From NCBI GenBank assembly GCA_900547835.1, contig URIJ01000120.1:1-6406 (forward strand): a stretch of 6,406 bases of DNA. Reading direction: 5' to 3'. The first letter of the stretch is position 1; each line of letters starts with the position of its first letter. Under the pieces are notes generated by a model that was not told the origin of the DNA, searched no databases, and saw only the letters and a program-made list of their open reading frames with translations. The translations under genes and the position numbers were made by a program. Positions 6,315 to 6,406 of the stretch are shown here, one piece after another. The DNA comes from an uncultured Collinsella sp. Lineage in GTDB: Bacteria > Actinomycetota > Coriobacteriia > Coriobacteriales > Coriobacteriaceae.

Positions 6315-6406
6315 GGCGGCTGCCGGTGCGCTGTTGCTTTCGGGCTGCTCGGTGCAGGAAGACTCCTCGACCAAAAAGGTCAAAAAGCAGGACAAGATTA
6401 AAAAGG
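6277..6406 (+). CDS. Probable Tat-exported lipoprotein, 5' end only (runs off right edge)
   Basis: The frame is open from the ATG at 6277 to the end of the window (43 codons visible) and overlaps the end of pelG by 38 nt in another frame. The N-terminus MTDMMMSRRRLFEAAAGA has a twin-arginine-like motif (SRRRLF), then a short hydrophobic stretch and the lipobox LLSGC, with the predicted lipidated cysteine at residue 23 (codon 6343-6345). After the cysteine comes a Ser/Asp/Gln-rich then very Lys-rich linker (STKKVKKQDKIKK), typical of a tether before a folded extracellular domain. The mature domain is outside the window, so the function is unknown. Its place directly after pelG suggests an extracellular role in handling the Pel polymer. 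A glycoside hydrolase replacing the one missing from PelA is one hypothesis. Confidence 0.72.
   Translation, partial: MTDMMMSRRRLFEAAAGALLLSGCSVQEDSSTKKVKKQDKIKK

Larger units (their letters stand above)
1..6406 (+). other. Pel exopolysaccharide operon core (pelD-E-A-F-G plus lipoprotein)
   Basis: Six genes run in one direction with overlaps or gaps of at most 3 nt, so they are almost certainly co-transcribed and partly translationally coupled. The order D-E-A-F-G matches the Pel clusters described in Gram-positive bacteria and not the Pseudomonas pelABCDEFG order. No promoter or terminator is seen inside. pelB and pelC, which build the outer-membrane route in Gram-negatives, do not occur between the visible genes, which fits a monoderm host. 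Confidence 0.85.

Noticed and set aside
6060..6395. 111-codon minus-strand open frame over the end of pelG
   Set aside because: It has no ribosome binding site or domain, and it lies opposite both pelG and the lipoprotein start, whose signal peptide is convincing.

Overview
The window is a compact, single-direction (+ strand) gene cluster with high GC (about 60% by eye). It is the core of a Pel-type exopolysaccharide biosynthesis operon. Five consecutive genes match pelD (3' end only), pelE, pelA (deacetylase form), pelF and pelG, in that order. The 5' end of a sixth gene, a probable Tat-exported lipoprotein, runs off the right edge. There is no non-coding stretch of any size: neighbours overlap by 4 nt (pelD/pelE, pelE/pelA, pelA/pelF), are 3 nt apart (pelF/pelG), or overlap by 38 nt (pelG/lipoprotein). 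I saw no RNA genes, insertion sequences, CRISPR arrays or terminators. The promoter must lie left of base 1.

Organism: a Gram-positive (monoderm) host is the best reading. The pelA product carries only the deacetylase half of the Pseudomonas PelA architecture on a single N-terminal membrane anchor, and no gene for the outer-membrane export proteins PelB or PelC is seen between the visible genes. GC content, codon choice and strong purine-rich ribosome binding sites suggest an actinobacterium. A gut coriobacterium such as Collinsella or a relative is my guess, by impression only; nothing in the window proves the genus.

How the genes work together (established for Pel systems, inferred here): PelD, PelE and PelG form a membrane complex around the cytoplasmic GT4 glycosyltransferase PelF. 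PelF polymerises an N-acetylhexosamine chain, which PelG exports across the membrane. Binding of cyclic-di-GMP to PelD switches synthesis on. PelA then removes acetyl groups from the polymer outside the cell, making it cationic. The visible end of PelD keeps the RxxD c-di-GMP inhibitory-site motif at exactly the canonical spacing before a destroyed GGDEF signature, which points to a c-di-GMP receptor and not a cyclase.

The points most worth following up are the Pel locus in a probable actinobacterium with a likely c-di-GMP switch, the missing hydrolase domain of PelA, the unidentified Tat-lipoprotein gene overlapping pelG, and the charged C-terminal tail of PelG.
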